NCBI GenBank assembly: GCA_030522415.1 | Contig: CM060126.1 | Coordinates: 11,390,352-11,454,351, forward strand | DNA length: 64,000 nucleotides | Direction of reading: 5' to 3' | Source: Channallabes apus | Taxonomy: Eukaryota; Chordata; Actinopteri; Siluriformes; Clariidae | In this document: piece after piece, positions 40,858-53,211 of the stretch | Layout of the letters: each line of letters starts with the position of its first letter | Numbering within the stretch: the stretch's first letter is position 1 | Notes under the pieces: model-generated | Told to the model about the DNA's origin: nothing | Databases searched by the model: none | What the model saw: only the letters and a program-made list of their open reading frames with translations | Translations under genes and position numbers: made by a program

Positions 40858-43800
40858 GTACCCCCCCGTCCAGGACCGACTCCGGACGGTCCAGGGGTGG
40901 AGGATACCCGGTGACGGTAGTCCCTAATGAGCCCGGAGTCGAGGATGAAGCGAGCCGGAACCCAGGACCGCTCCTCGGGGCCGTAGCCCTCCCAGTCGAC
41001 CAGATACTGGGTGCCCCTGCCCCGAGGGCGCGAGTCGAGGATCCGTCGCACGGTGTAGGCGGGACCGCCGTCAATGATTCGGGGAGGAGGAGCAGGGGGG
41101 GTGGGTGGAACCATGGGTGAGGTGGTGAATGGTTTCAACTGTGAGGTGTGGAAGACGGGGTGGATCCAGAGCGCCGCAGGCAGCTGGAGCCGGTAGGTGA
41201 CAGGGTTGATCCTGAGTGTGATGCGGTATGGCCCGATGAATCTTGGTGATAATTTTTTGGATTCGGTGTGCAGGTGGAGGTTTCTGGTTGATAGCCACAC
41301 TTTGTCACCTACGTGGTACAATCGTCCCGGGGGGTGCCGGCGGCGGTGTTGGACCACATAGTTGGCGTTGGTGCGTCGGATGGCGAGGTTGGCTTGGTGC
41401 CATAGCCGCCGGCACCGGCGAACCAACTGTTGGGCCGATGGTACGTCAACCTCCGGTTCCTGGTGGGTGAACATTGGAGGCTGGAAACCATGGCACACCT
41501 CAAATGGGCTTAGGTTGGTGGCTGAGGAGACATGGAGGTTATGGGATAACTCGGCCCACTTGAGGTAGCGGGCCCAGGAGCGCTGGCGGTCCGACACAAA
41601 ACATCTCAGGTAGCGCTCCAGCTGTTGGTTGGTTCGCTCCGTCTGACCGTTCGTCTGAGGGTGGTAGCCGGAAGACAAACTGCAGGACGAATCGATCAGA
41701 CGGCAGAAGGCCTTCCAGAACCGGGCGGTGAACTGGGGACCTCTGTCCGAGACGATGTCCTTTGGGAACCCATGCAATCGGACTACGTGTTCCAAAATCA
41801 GCTCGGCTGTCTCCTTCGCTGACGGGAGTCCGGCGAGGGCCACCAGGTGCACTGCCTTGGAGAAGCGATCCACAATGGTCAGGATGACGTTTCTTCCATC
41901 TGAATCCGGCAGGCCCGTGATGAAATCCACGGCAATGTGGGACCAGGGTCGACGGGGAACTGGGAGTGGTTGGAGTTCCCCTGGAGTTGGTTGGTTAATG
42001 TCCTTCGCCCTGGCACACATTGGGCACGCCCGAACGAACTCGGTGATTTCCCTCCTCATGGAGGGCCACCAGAAAGCCCGGCCGATGAAGGTGGTGGTTC
42101 TCCGGCTTCCCTGGTGTCCTGCGACGGGTGACGAATGGCCCCACTGGAGGACCTCAGTTCGGAGTTGTTCGGGGACGAAGAGCCGTCCGGGCGGCACACC
42201 TGCCGGTGCTGGGTCCCTGGTCAGTGCCTGGCGGACCCTCGTCTCCAGGTTCCACTGCAGGGGTGCGATGATGCGGGTAGGTGGAAGGACAGGCACGGGG
42301 TCCGCCCGGGGCGTCTCTCGCTCGTGTTGCCGGGAGAGGGCGTCAGCCTTGGTGTTCTTCGACCCCGGGCGGTATGAGAGGTGGAAGTTGAATTGTTCGA
42401 AGAACAGTGCCCACCGTGCCTGTCGTGGGTTCAACTGCTTCAAACTGCGGATGGTGATCAGGTTTTGGTGGTCCGTCCAGACGATGAATGGCTCACTGGC
42501 GCCCTGGAGCCAGTGACGCCACTCCTCCAAGGCCCACTTTATGCCCAGCAGTTCGCGGTCCCCCACACCGTATCGCTGCTGAGTGGGGTTAAACTTTTTG
42601 GAGTAGAAGCCACATGGGTGCAGCTTCTGGTCTGGACCTCGTTGGGAGAGAACAGCGCCGGCGCCCACCTCCGACGCGTCCACCTCCACAACGAACGGTT
42701 GGTTGGCATCTGGATGAAGCAGGATGGGTGCGGTGGTGAACAGATGACAGAGTCGATGAAAAGCTGAGATGGCGGTAGGGTTGAGTTGAAAGGAACTGTT
42801 GGAGAGCCTGGTAAGTGCAGTGAGCGGTGCTGCAACTGTACTGTAGCCCCGGATAAAGCGACGGTAAAAGTTCGCAAACCTGAGAAAGCGTTGGAGCTGT
42901 TTGAGTGTCCTGGGTAGGGGCCAGTGACGTACAACCTCCAGCTTCTGCTGGTCCATGGCCACACCCTGGGGCGAGATGACAAAACCCAGGAACGTGGTGG
43001 AGTGCTCGTGAAAAGCACACTTTTCCAGCTTACAGTACAGCTGGTGGGTGAGCAATCTCTTAAGGACAGCTCGAACGTGTTTGGTGTGTTCAGTGGGGGT
43101 GCGTGAATAAATTAAAATGTCATCCAGATAAACAAACACCCATCGGCCTAGCATGTCCCTGAGGACATCGTTGATGAAAGCTTGGAAGGCCGAGGGTGCG
43201 TTGCAGAGACCAAATGGGATGACCAGGCTCTCATAGTGTCCGGTAGGGGTGATGAAGGCTGTCTTCCACTCATCACCCTCTCTGATGCACACCAAGTTGT
43301 AGGCGCTCCGGAGGTCCAACTTAGTGAACATGGTGGCACCAGAGAGGGCGTCCAGGGCTGAGTTAGTGAGAGGCAGAGGGTGACGATTCCGAATGGTGAT
43401 CTTATTTAGCCCCCGATAGTCGACACATGGACGAAGTTCGCCCCCTTTCTTCTTTACGAAGAAGAACCCCGCGGCAGCCGGCGATGAGGAGGGCCTGATG
43501 GTGCCATTTCGCAGGGCGTTGGTGACATACTCCTCCATAGCCTGGGTCTCGTTGGTAGAGAGAGAGTAGAGATGGCCGCGGGGGGGGCTGGAGCCTGGCT
43601 GGAGTTCAATGGCTAGGTCGTAGGGTCGGTGAGGTGGAAGGTGGCTGGCCCGCCGTTTACAGAACACTTCAGCCAGGTCTCGATATGGTGGAGGAATGGA
43701 GTGGATGTCGACGTCGGGGGCCTCGGACTCCCTGGAACACGTCCCAGCCTGGGCCTGTAGGCATAAGTCGGTACAGGTCGGCCCCCATTGAAGGATCCGG

Positions 43801-44303
43801 TTCTGAGACCAGGAGATGAGTGGGTCGTGCTGTAAGAGCCAGGGATAGCCGAGGATGATGGGTGGAGATGATATGTGTGTGAGGTGAAATTGTATGGACT
43901 CCTGATGTTGACCGAGGACTAGAGTGATGGGTAGAGTCTGCTGGGTGATGGGGCTGGATGAGAGGGGCCGCCCGTCGACTGAGATGATTCTCATTGGCTG
44001 GGATAACGCCTCAATCTTTACCCCCAATCCTTTGGCGTATGTTGAGTCAATGAAGTTACCCGCGGCACCGGAATCGATGAACGCGGCACTTCTGACCCGT
44101 TTGTGGCCAAGGTGGAGGGTTACCTGAACCGTGAGTCGGGTGGCGGTGTGATCGGTGGTGGCGGAGAGGTGGATGGTACCCGGGGAGTCTCTCCTATCTC
44201 TCACTGGGTCTGGGCGTTTCCCGGACGGGACGGGCAGGTCGCTCGATGGTGCGCTGCTGAGCCGCAATAGGCGCACAGTCCCTCGCGGTAACGTCTCTCG
44301 CAT
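40788..44303 (-). CDS. pol: Gypsy-2 pol polyprotein (PR-RT-RH-IN-chromodomain)
   Basis: A 1,171-codon open frame in -1 relative to gag, overlapping it by about 100 bp. Order: aspartic protease [12 protein letters not shown] (about residue 70); reverse transcriptase with [24 protein letters not shown] and [10 protein letters not shown]; RNase H with [17 protein letters not shown] and TDHQNL; integrase with the His2Cys2 finger (HQGS...CPMCARAK) and catalytic [18 protein letters not shown] and [13 protein letters not shown]; and a C-terminal chromodomain ([29 protein letters not shown]). The open frame starts upstream of real translation: the protein is made by frameshifting from gag. No stops or shifts are seen. 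The chromodomain probably directs integration to modified histone H3. Confidence 0.93.
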   Translation of the reverse strand: MRETLPRGTVRLLRLSSAPSSDLPVPSGKRPDPVRDRRDSPGTIHLSATTDHTATRLTVQVTLHLGHKRVRSAAFIDSGAAGNFIDSTYAKGLGVKIEALSQPMRIISVDGRPLSSSPITQQTLPITLVLGQHQESIQFHLTHISSPPIILGYPWLLQHDPLISWSQNRILQWGPTCTDLCLQAQAGTCSRESEAPDVDIHSIPPPYRDLAEVFCKRRASHLPPHRPYDLAIELQPGSSPPRGHLYSLSTNETQAMEEYVTNALRNGTIRPSSSPAAAGFFFVKKKGGELRPCVDYRGLNKITIRNRHPLPLTNSALDALSGATMFTKLDLRSAYNLVCIREGDEWKTAFITPTGHYESLVIPFGLCNAPSAFQAFINDVLRDMLGRWVFVYLDDILIYSRTPTEHTKHVRAVLKRLLTHQLYCKLEKCAFHEHSTTFLGFVISPQGVAMDQQKLEVVRHWPLPRTLKQLQRFLRFANFYRRFIRGYSTVAAPLTALTRLSNSSFQLNPTAISAFHRLCHLFTTAPILLHPDANQPFVVEVDASEVGAGAVLSQRGPDQKLHPCGFYSKKFNPTQQRYGVGDRELLGIKWALEEWRHWLQGASEPFIVWTDHQNLITIRSLKQLNPRQARWALFFEQFNFHLSYRPGSKNTKADALSRQHERETPRADPVPVLPPTRIIAPLQWNLETRVRQALTRDPAPAGVPPGRLFVPEQLRTEVLQWGHSSPVAGHQGSRRTTTFIGRAFWWPSMRREITEFVRACPMCARAKDINQPTPGELQPLPVPRRPWSHIAVDFITGLPDSDGRNVILTIVDRFSKAVHLVALAGLPSAKETAELILEHVVRLHGFPKDIVSDRGPQFTARFWKAFCRLIDSSCSLSSGYHPQTNGQTERTNQQLERYLRCFVSDRQRSWARYLKWAELSHNLHVSSATNLSPFEVCHGFQPPMFTHQEPEVDVPSAQQLVRRCRRLWHQANLAIRRTNANYVVQHRRRHPPGRLYHVGDKVWLSTRNLHLHTESKKLSPRFIGPYRITLRINPVTYRLQLPAALWIHPVFHTSQLKPFTTSPMVPPTPPAPPPRIIDGGPAYTVRRILDSRPRGRGTQYLVDWEGYGPEERSWVPARFILDSGLIRDYRHRVSSTPGPSGVGPGRGGTVMHTQPRPARGPGSKAVAKLKA
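44190..44222 (-). promoter_or_regulatory. Gypsy-2 gag-pol -1 frameshift signal
   Basis: The same GGGAAAC heptamer in the same phase as gypsy-1, with the same 5-nt GCCCA spacer. The following stem (ACCC/GGGT plus inner GAG/CTC) is imperfect compared with gypsy-1. Confidence 0.6.
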
Positions 44304-45241
44304 TCCGCCACGGTCAGGGAGGCGCGCCCTAGTTGCATGGGTTCCCCGGCTCCAGTGTCAACCACGGCAGGGGGTGGAGATCCGACACGTCCAGGAAAAG
44401 CTGTGGTGACGGTGGGTGGTGGTCTTGGTGCAGTGTAGGTATAGGTGGATGGTGGCGGCAGGGTTCGAGGTGCTGGCTTCGGACGAGACAGGAGGCGCTG
44501 ATCGATCCGGAGGGCTAGCTGGATTAGCCCCTCCAGTGTGGCTGGGAGCTCTCGTCCGGCTAGCTCGTCTTTGATACGATTTGCCAGCCCCTCGAAGTAG
44601 GACGTCCGGAGGGCTGCGTCTCCCCAGGAGGTCTGGATGGCGAGGGTCCGGAACTCGGCGGTATATCTACTCACGGACAGTCCTCCCTGTCGCAGGTGGT
44701 AGAGCTTTGTGTCGGTCTCCACCTCGCCCGCGGGATGTTCAAATGTTAGCTTGAGCTGACGGGTGAATTCATTATATGAGTGCGCAGTGTCTGTGTCAGC
44801 GCGCAAGACTGCCGTGGCCCACTCAGCTGCCTGCCCTGATAGCAACGAGACGAGGAGTGCAATGCGCAGCCGGTCGGTGGAGTACTTGGTGGCATTGAAC
44901 TCAAACACCAGTTCCAGCGATGTTAAAAACACACTGCATTTCCCATCCGTGCCATCCCATTTATCTGGAAGAGCTAAAAAAACGTCAGAAGGGGGGGAGG
45001 GGTGGTGCGGTGCCGCGACCGACGCGGCGGGCGGACCGCTAGCCAGCCCACTAACCGTCGCCCGAAGGCCCGCGTTCTCCTGCCTAAGCTCCGCGACCTC
45101 GCGGCGCAAGGCCGCGGTGTCGCGGACACTCCGGCGCAGAGAATCGAGCTCCGCGGTTAGCGCATTAATGAGCAAAGCATGCTGGTCAACCACGCCGCGA
45201 AGGCGGGCGTAATCCGCTGGGTTTACTGCTGGCTCTGTCAT
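44201..45241 (-). CDS. gag: Gypsy-2 gag
   Basis: A 346-residue protein with an N-terminal coiled coil ([20 protein letters not shown]), capsid domain ([52 protein letters not shown]) and a CCHC knuckle ([14 protein letters not shown]). The ATG is 2 bp from the LTR edge. The final codons GGA AAC overlap the slippery heptamer at 44222-44216. Confidence 0.92.
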   Translation of the reverse strand: MTEPAVNPADYARLRGVVDQHALLINALTAELDSLRRSVRDTAALRREVAELRQENAGLRATVSGLASGPPAASVAAPHHPSPPSDVFLALPDKWDGTDGKCSVFLTSLELVFEFNATKYSTDRLRIALLVSLLSGQAAEWATAVLRADTDTAHSYNEFTRQLKLTFEHPAGEVETDTKLYHLRQGGLSVSRYTAEFRTLAIQTSWGDAALRTSYFEGLANRIKDELAGRELPATLEGLIQLALRIDQRLLSRPKPAPRTLPPPSTYTYTAPRPPPTVTTAFPGRVGSPPPAVVDTGAGEPMQLGRASLTVAECERRYREGLCAYCGSAAHHRATCPSRPGNAQTQ

Positions 45242-45242
45242 T
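45232..45242 (-). promoter_or_regulatory. Gypsy-2 self-priming primer-binding site
   Basis: AATGACAGAGC on the minus strand beside the LTR, complementary at all 11 positions to GCTCTGTCATT at 45553-45543 in the 5' LTR. It overlaps the gag start codon. Confidence 0.75.
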
Positions 45243-45243
45243 C

Positions 45244-45649
45244 TGTCACGAACTAACCGGGATGACCAGAATGATGATTGTGCTATCTGTCACGAACTAA
45301 CCGGGATGAACAGATAGCCTTAGCAGTTAGCCCTGTAGCGTGAATGGTAAACCCAAACGCGGATAAACACGAGCAGGCACGATAATCACGCGATTTACTA
45401 TAAGGACTCTCACACTCAATGAGCACAGGAAAGACACAATCTAACCCTAGTCCTATAAACACACACTCAGTCTGAAAAGATAGCCAAGAAAGTGAGTACT
45501 CACATATACTGGAACGATTCCGAACAGACATGGGCTTAACTCAATGACAGAGCGATGTGCGGCGCCATCTTGTTTCCTTTTATGCTTTCAGCTTCGCGAC
45601 CGCCTTGCTTCCGGGTCCTCGTGCCGGTCGCAGCTGAGTGTGCATGACA
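45244..45649 (-). repeat. Gypsy-2 5' LTR
   Basis: Contains a CATAAAAG TATA-like box at about 45577-45584 (minus) and, 30 nt downstream at 45553, GCTCTGTCATT, the predicted RNA start. Its plus-strand left edge carries a 44-bp tandem duplication starting TGTCACGAACTAACCGGGAT. Confidence 0.92.
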
Positions 45650-45996
45650 CTACCTTATTGTACGGAATGATGGGGGGGGGGATAAAATTATATATACATA
45701 ATATATATAAGGTTATCAAAGCAGTCCCACAGCTTAATCATAGCTAAAACAATCCAGTGAAATATTAGACTGTGAGACTTTTTTGAGCCAGGTATTTTAT
45801 ATAGTTTAGCTTAGGTTTATATTTTATATAGTTTATATAGGTTTAGGGAGTCCGGGAAGGTACAGTACCTGTATTTTTGTTTGTGTTTTTTTTTTTTTTG
45901 CAGGTAATCTAGGTACTAAATATAAATACCATTTTGTTTATTATTTTGGCCTGGGTCCATCCTGAATCTGATCCTCCTCCTGGTGTGTGTGTGTTT

Positions 45997-46045
<49 letters not shown>

Positions 46046-46845
46046 CAAACCTCATTATTTCATCAGTTAATGATTGGATCGAGTTCTTTCTGCCATATTC
46101 CACCATTTCCATACAGTTTAAAATAGAACCCTGAACCATTCTTTTGCTGTATGACCCTAGACTGGGACGTAACACCATATTTAAGTGACCACTTTGATTT
46201 TCAAGCACAAGAAAGACAACAGCTTTATTATGTTAAGGTGTTCCTTCAGTTAAAAAACAACTAGCTTGAGATTTTATATCTGCTCATCTTTTTTGAACTA
46301 CGCTAGAATGCCTCATCCCACCCCTGCTGTTAAAAAAATAAAAATAAAAAAGTAACTCGGTAACTTTTACTCTGAGTACATTTTTTAATGAGCTACTTTT
46401 TACTTTTAGTTGAGTAGATTTTTATAATGGTAACTTTACTTGTACTTAAGTAAAATTTCACTGAAGTAACAGTACTTGTACTTGAGTACAAAATTTTATT
46501 ACTCTTTCCACCTCTGCAAATAGGTTATTATTATTTTCATGTTTTACAGTGAATCTGTAAAAAAAACACCCATGTCTATTAAACAGTTAAATTATTTTGA
46601 TATACTTGCCTATTACAAAAAAACATACATATATGCAATAAACACCATCCTATTATATGTTCTTAGAAAAAAATATTTATTTTTCAAAAGCACAAGAACA
46701 GATAATCAACAGCGACATCATTACTATACTATCATTGATAAGGGCGGGATGGAGTAATTGCACAAATAGACTGAGGCAGCTTCTACAGAGCAGGATCTCT
46801 CTGTGACTTCAGATATCTTTTCTGAAGAACAAAACTATCCAGCTA

Positions 46846-47975
46846 TTTTTTTTTTTGGTTTGGTTAGATTAGTTCTGAACTCGCTTCCGTGAAACTATCG
46901 CTAAAACAATGTACTGAGCCCTCCTGAGGATATAAAGCTTTATTATTGTGTTTGAATAAATATTCAGATCTACCACAGCAGGTAATAAACTATGGTGTGT
47001 CATAAGCGAAGCAAACACCACGATTATGCCTCGTTTCGTTCGACGGGAACGTGGTTCACTTGGCCGCGGTGTATTATAAACCTGTGGAATGTTTCACTGT
47101 TTATGCTCACATAAGAGGAACAAAAGCTCAATGAGGACTAAACCAATGATTTCGGTAACTCCACTGAGTGTAACATCTGCATAGTGACACTGAACATCTT
47201 CACTTTTCCGTTTACCTCTGAAAAAAAAGCTGTATTTTGTTTGTTTATATTTAGAGTTTTTATAACAGTAGAACAAGTACCCGCGCGCACGCACACACAT
47301 AGACACACACACACAGACACACACACATAGACACACACACACACAGACACACACACTCCCCTGAGCCCTCGGGAAACATCCAATCACCGTCGGTATACAA
47401 ATGAGTCAAGACGTAGCCTAACGTGGTGTCGTGTCGGATTTCAGTGGTCACGGAGTGGGAAGACTTTGAAGAAGCTGCAGTGACAGCTGAACAACTTCAC
47501 TTTTCCGTTTACCTCTGAGGAAAAAAAGCTGTATTTTGTTTGTTTATATCTAGAATTTTTATAGTAGTAAGAGAGAGTTATAGTTTGGTCTGTACTGTTG
47601 TTCGCACCCTTGTAGAGAATAAATAAATGAATAACACCTTCATATCCCCTCTCAAGAGTGTCATAGTCCATTGTTAGTTTTAATGATCTGGCTGAAACTA
47701 ATTATCACTACATAAATACCCTAACACCATTGATCATGAGTCTCAGCTGAACCTAATTCTATACTTGTAACAGAAAATGTAGATGCAGATTCCAAATGTG
47801 TATTTATATAATAGATAGATAGATAGATAGATAGATAGATGTGTGTGTGTGTGTGTGTGTGTGTGTAGGCTCTACGCAGGGGCAAGAGAGGGCAGCGCAC
47901 CCTTAAATGTCTGCACATGTTAATATATTCCTAAAATGTATATATTACAAGTTGATAAACTGATCTGCGGTAGCG
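46846..47975. repeat. 1.1-kb direct-repeat module, copy 2
   Basis: Partner of 36461-37630, ending at the same TGATCTGCGGTAGCG. Microsatellite tracts are shorter. A further CA/CG tract lies at 48009-48069. Confidence 0.85.
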
Positions 47976-48025
47976 GAAAAATCAGCTGAAATAGGACAGG
48001 CACACTAACCCGCACACACACACAT

Positions 48026-48073
<48 letters not shown>

Positions 48074-50022
48074 ACCTCCCTTGAGCCCTGCGTCTGTCGG
48101 ATTTCAGCGGTCACGGAAAGACTTTGAAGCAGTTTATATATGAATCTAAGCTTGAACTTATCAGCATTGTAAATATATAATACTTTTCAAATAAAATCGC
48201 TATTACTTTGACCCTGAAGTTTAGTTTAGCACACACAAAAAAACAGAAAAGTCATTTCTGGTAAATCAACGGAATGTGTAGTTTATTTACAATAATTCAT
48301 TAAATAATGAATATACATTGTACAGTACACGGTAAACACGGGAAAGATTACAAAATGAAATAACAAACAGTGTCTACTTTATAATTAAATTCTTAAAACA
48401 TCGTGTTCACCCATGCACTGAAAAAAAGAACTTGTAAGATTTACTTGATAAAATCCTCATAACAATTTGGACACAGATTTTAAGTAAATTTTATTGCTCC
48501 AATATTAAGGCTGAATCCCAACCCTTCCCCCTACTCTTCCATTTGGCGCGTTCACGTGCAGGGGTAGAGGTGTCTCATTTCTCTTTTGGTTGGAGGTGTA
48601 GGGGGAGGGGGGAAGGGCCAGATAGCCCTCCAAACGAAGATTTTTCAGGACCTCACTTCAAACGAAGGGCTAAGCGAAGTTTTCAACATGGCTGCTCACT
48701 CGAGCAAACAGACCCATAAATGTTAAGTCATTTTTGCCATTAATAAAGATTTTTATGACAAGTTTTCATTGTATGTATATTACCTTTAGTCTTGTGTCTG
48801 TGTTTATGGTGATGTTCTGTAAAGAAACGTTTGCAAAAAAAATCGCTAAAGTTTGCTAGCGGATAGCACATATTGCACAATATTACAAATATATATTTTT
48901 ATGTCACATACACTTTACTGCATGCTACAAACAAATATGAAAGTTCAGTAGCACGGCATTTTGCCGAGCATTTGATAACGCATTGTTTGTTTTGCTTACG
49001 GCCATACACTATTGTTTTGCTTACACTATTCTTACTTATTGCAAGGTGACCACAGTTTTGTAATTTATATTCTGTATATGGACGGCTGAGGAAACCCGAA
49101 GACTCATCCGTGTTCGTGGTGAAAATGAGCAACTTTTTTAAAAATCGAAATACGGCGCAAAAAACCTTTGGGAGTGCGTAATCTCTCTTATTGGAATGTG
49201 TGATAAACATCGGCGCATGTCCTCTGACGTAACATGGACACACAGGAATGTAAATGAACACTGCATTTATGACCCAAAAAATAAACGCTTTGAGATGATT
49301 TATTTGCCGTATGGTGTGTTTATTTGAATATGTTCAGTAAATTTATGAATTACACTCAAAGTGTCAGCGAAACCGGTTTGCAAATAATTTGTGTGTGTGT
49401 TAGGTGATGTGAGAGTGGGTTTTTCAAACTTGCAGTAAAACATTTTTGGGGGCAGTTTTTGATTCCCCCTTATCTAAGTACTGTAAAAACTTATATAGTC
49501 TTGGGTTAAAAAGTCTGCATTTCAACATGCATCCCCCACCTCCAAAGACTAAGCTCCTGTTGGTATAGCTCTTAAGGTCACTGTGGCACGCAAACCCCCT
49601 GACCACAATAAGGTGGCAATCCCTCAGGGGGGGGAGGTGAAAAATACAAATTAAATAAAATAAATTATCCTTAATCCAGATTTTATCAATCAACGACATA
49701 ATATTTATCTTAGCTGGATGGTCTAATTCTCAAAACCGTTTAACCTAAAGAAAAACATAACACACTATAACTAGAATATTTACAAAACTGAAAGGTTTTC
49801 TTATGAATAATAAAAAAAAACATTATAACTCAAAAAGATCATATTATGTTTATATATATATATTTTATAGTAACTGAACAGCTCTCTTCTCTCCAATCCA
49901 CTCATACACCACAGTCTCCTATTTCTCTGTGCGCGCGCTGCAGCCTGTGAATGAATACACGCAGCTGAGGTTTTACATATTTAAAACGTAAAAAGGTGTC
50001 TCCATCATAAATAGCCCTGAAT

Positions 50023-50096
<74 letters not shown>
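47976..50096. other. Outer-element interior without recognised gene
   Basis: Contains a CA tract (48009-48069), a purine/pyrimidine patch at 48500-48720, another copy of the conserved hairpin segment (49595-49631) with its flank to about 49800, and a TA tract (50027-50092). Short minus-strand frames lack protein-like features. Confidence 0.5.
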
Positions 50097-50097
<1 letters not shown>

Positions 50098-51260
50098 GTT
50101 TTGTGAGATTTTCCCTTACTTGGTTTTATCAATTTATATTACTCCCTATAATAATGTAAACATTGCTAATTTATGTTTTGGAAAGAAACTTAAGTAATTA
50201 TTTCATCTATATCTTTCATAAATCACACAACTAAAATATAATTAAACAGTTTATTCACCAACATTACCAAATATTTGTGACATTCACAGTCTAGATCCAA
50301 GTTGTCTTTTTAATAAAAGTGCATTCAGCTAAATTTTGCATCCATAGAAAAAAACTGCACGGCACCAGGGCCTGAAATACTTGTTTTAAACAAAATTGTG
50401 TAAAATAATAAATAAATAAAATACAGCAGTCATTTAGAAATAAAATGCAGCAGAAAATACTTTAAACAAACTGTAGAATAAACGTTAAAACGTAATAGCC
50501 CTCTGAAGCAGTGAAGTTGCAACTTTCAAATCAGCACTCTGGACTAGTGCACTTAAAAGTATGCCATTGAAACCTTAATGCATGAAAACATTTTAAGCTG
50601 AACATGTAAACACAACATTTAAACACTTGTAGTCAAGCCAAATCAAATGTTTTAAGATGATAACTTCATCTTTAAGGCTTGCACTTTTGGTGATAGCTTA
50701 ATCCCATCAAGTTCTAGAAGAACTTTCTGAAAATAGCCTCTCCTTCAAGGATTATGGATACACCAACCGGTTCTTCCCCTTCAACAGCACGGATGACAAG
50801 GATTTTAAGAAGGTGTCACTTCGTCTGTCCCCCTGCATAAAATTTACAAGAAAATAAATCATTTATTTTGAGAAGCAAAAAAAATCTGAATTGCTTCAAC
50901 CTGTGCTGACTTCATTGAGAAAAAAATAATAATAAAAATAAATGATAATAAAAAAATGACCATCACTTCATATACTTCATATTGTTAAACTTGGGTTAAA
51001 TTGCTTTATCTTGCATCAGTAAAACATGGCATGAGATGGCTTTACAGTGTCAGGAAATCCTATGATGAATGCTGAGTTTGTATTTAAAAGGGTTAGTCCA
51101 AACATGAAAATTCGTTCAATAATTACTCATATTTATATATTCATTTGCATTTATATGCTTCTGTCCAATACAACAAACACTATATTCAAGGTATTAATAA
51201 ATTGTATAATTAATAAGAAAACAATGCTTTACCAGGCAATCATCAAAGAGATCCTCTTCA
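50097..51260. repeat. 1.15-kb direct repeat, copy 1 (partner 57896-59232)
   Basis: Begins GTTTTGTGAGATTTTCCCTT and ends in AAGAGATCCTCT within a coding exon. The partner has a LINE-tail insertion and ends at the point where gypsy-3 inserted. Confidence 0.85.
50695..50832 (-). pseudogene. Degraded last exon of a SAMD3-like captured gene
   Basis: Follows the acceptor TTTTATGCAG. Compared with the homologue at 58809-58624, a small deletion near its start shifts the frame and stops follow. The downstream part still contains the sequence for a KLSPKVQALK-like end in another frame. I recognise the type from the C-terminal tail shared by many teleost SAM-domain (SAMD3-like) proteins; this is from memory. 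Confidence 0.45.
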
Positions 51261-51289
51261 GATTCACGTCTCATCTTTACGATTTGTTT
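51233..51289 (-). CDS. Exon with start codon of a captured gene
   Basis: Acceptor TTTTCACAG, then 15 nt of leader, ATG at 51274-51272 and MRRESEEDLFDDCL, then a CTG/GTAAAG donor in phase 0. It is acidic. It joins in phase to the exon at 50832 and its better preserved homologue at 58809. Short but bounded by proper splice sites. Confidence 0.5.
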
Positions 51290-51829
51290 CTGTGAAAATA
51301 TTTACATTGTATCATTACATAATCTTTTATTCGTACAACTACATTTAGGCCTTTATCCAAAGCAAATTACAAAAGAGGAAGGCATCAAGCATGTCAAGCA
51401 GTGCTACTAACACAAAGTTTCTGACACCGTTAGAAACAGATATTTGCATTTCTGCTTTAATATCCGTGTTATTTATTGGTGACTTTGACGGTTGTCTGTT
51501 ACAATATTTTTCTTAAATATTCACCATTCAAATAATTGTTTTATGTAGATAAGTTACAGCAGAATTCGTAGAAAACAGACAAAATAATGTATTTAGTCTT
51601 TCTAAATACCAGAATTGATTTTTATTTTGTTTTACTGTTCAAAAGTAGCAGTTATTCTTCAATGAATGTTTTCTATAATGCGGATTAACGTCTGCTTTGG
51701 AAGAGAGGTCAAATAAACAAATGTTCACAATGGGGAAAAAAAGTTAAATAAAATGCCTTTATTTCACTTCAGAGACCTATGAAAAAATTAATTCTAGTAA
51801 GTATAAAACGCCATGGTCAGTTTTTATCC

Positions 51830-53090
51830 CATATAATGTACGCACATTATATGATAAAAAAAAAGTAGAAAAAAACAATGATCAGTTCTTATTCAGGACG
51901 TCCCATACTATATACACACCACATATGAAACTATTTTACTGCAGCATTTTTCAGATATGGGGCATTATTACATTTCAAAGGGGTATAAAGACCCCATTTC
52001 TAATAAGTGTAAAAGCTAAACTTACCTCGAACACGACAAACTCCAGCTGCAACCACGCCGTGTTGTAACCTCCGTGATGATTCCCAACCGACTGATACTG
52101 TACACAGCGCGGGCACAGCGACTCCAAACACGCATGCGCAGTTTAATGTGCACACATTTTTGGCTTCAGTAGACACACAATACTTAAGACTGAAACAGAA
52201 AAAAAACAATGATCAGTTCTTATTCAGGACGTCCCATACTATATACACACCACATATGAAACTATTTTACTGCAGCATTTTTCAGATATGGGGCATTCTC
52301 TCTGTGTTGTTCATGAAACTACCGTAATCGCTGTAATATGCGCGCGCACTAAAATCAATCGCGGCTGGCTTGACCGTGTTTTTCTGAACCGCGGCTGGCT
52401 TTACCGCAGTAAATTAGAGCTGCTGTCAATACTGTATGAACATATGTACAGGTTCTTTACTCGTAACTCATTAATAAAGTTCGGCTTCAGAAAAAAAAAC
52501 GTTTATTGCTAGTGCTCTTTTACCATTTAATGCTTTAACACACACGACTCAATTTGTTCAGAAATGGCATCTAACTGCCGAGGCTTTGTCTGAACACGCC
52601 GTTTTCACTCGGGTTGGGGGTAAGAAACACACATCTCGGTGTATTAATCCGCGCGCTCGGTTCGTTATTATTTTATTTATTTATTTATTTACCACAGGAC
52701 CCATGGGGGCTCCGTAGGTTCAGGTCTTTACACGAAAACGGTGTTTTGTGAATCTCCACACTATTAAAAACTGAAATTGCTAATTGTACGTCCTGAGATT
52801 AAGATGAACATTAATTGGGAGTCATGAAAGCGAGAATCACATCCAAAAAAGAAAGCTAAACTTACCTCGAACACGACAAACTCCAGCTGCAGCCACACCG
52901 TGTTGTAACCTCCGTGATGATTCCCAACCGACTGATGCACAGCGACTCCAAACACGCATGCGCAGTTTAATTTGCACACATTTTCGGCTTCAGTAGACAC
53001 ACAATACTTCAGACTGAAACACGACTGCCCCCTACAGGTAATGAAGGGCATGTTCACAGCTGCCCGCACGCAGCCGCGCAAAGCCGCGGC
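51830..53090 (-). repeat. Duplicated 5' exon/promoter-like blocks
   Basis: A block with minus-strand CTGGAGTTTGTCGTGTTCGA followed by a GTAAG donor occurs at 52013-52200 and again at 52853-53030, each with a GCATGCGC element and the same short open frame upstream of the donor. The adjoining 90-bp segment starting AACAATGATCAGTTCTTATT occurs at 51877 and 52207. These look like tandem first exons feeding the exon at 51289. Confidence 0.5.
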
Positions 53091-53144
53091 AAGTCACGGG
53101 ATCCCTTTTCTCGAAACGCAGGTTTTTAATGGCGACATCTGTAT

Positions 53145-53178
<34 letters not shown>

Positions 53179-53211
53179 CTCCATTCATCCATCATTCATT
53201 AAACCTATGAA

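Larger units (their letters stand above)
40452..45649 (-). mobile_element. Ty3/gypsy chromovirus retrotransposon 2, nearly intact
   Basis: A 5,198-bp element with CTACC target duplications (40447-40451, 45650-45654) and 406-bp LTRs that differ at only about four positions. gag and a complete pol frame with C-terminal chromodomain are open on the minus strand. This is the best preserved autonomous candidate in the window. Confidence 0.95.
39808..46516. mobile_element. hAT element carrying a gypsy insertion
   Basis: Ends CAGAGGTGGAAAGTAACG and inverted CTTTCCACCTCTG, flanked by the perfect 8-bp duplication CAAATAGG (39800-39807, 46517-46524). Both flanks show palindromic ACTTAAGTA-type motifs. 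After removing the gypsy element about 1.5 kb remains, with a CRE palindrome at about 40158 and a TG tract near 45985; no hAT transposase was recognised, so this is a non-autonomous copy. Confidence 0.85.

Noticed and set aside
41728..42516. 262-codon plus frame and other long plus frames in 40.7-45.2 kb
   Set aside because: Antisense of the gypsy-2 pol and gag genes; GC-rich third positions keep them open by chance.
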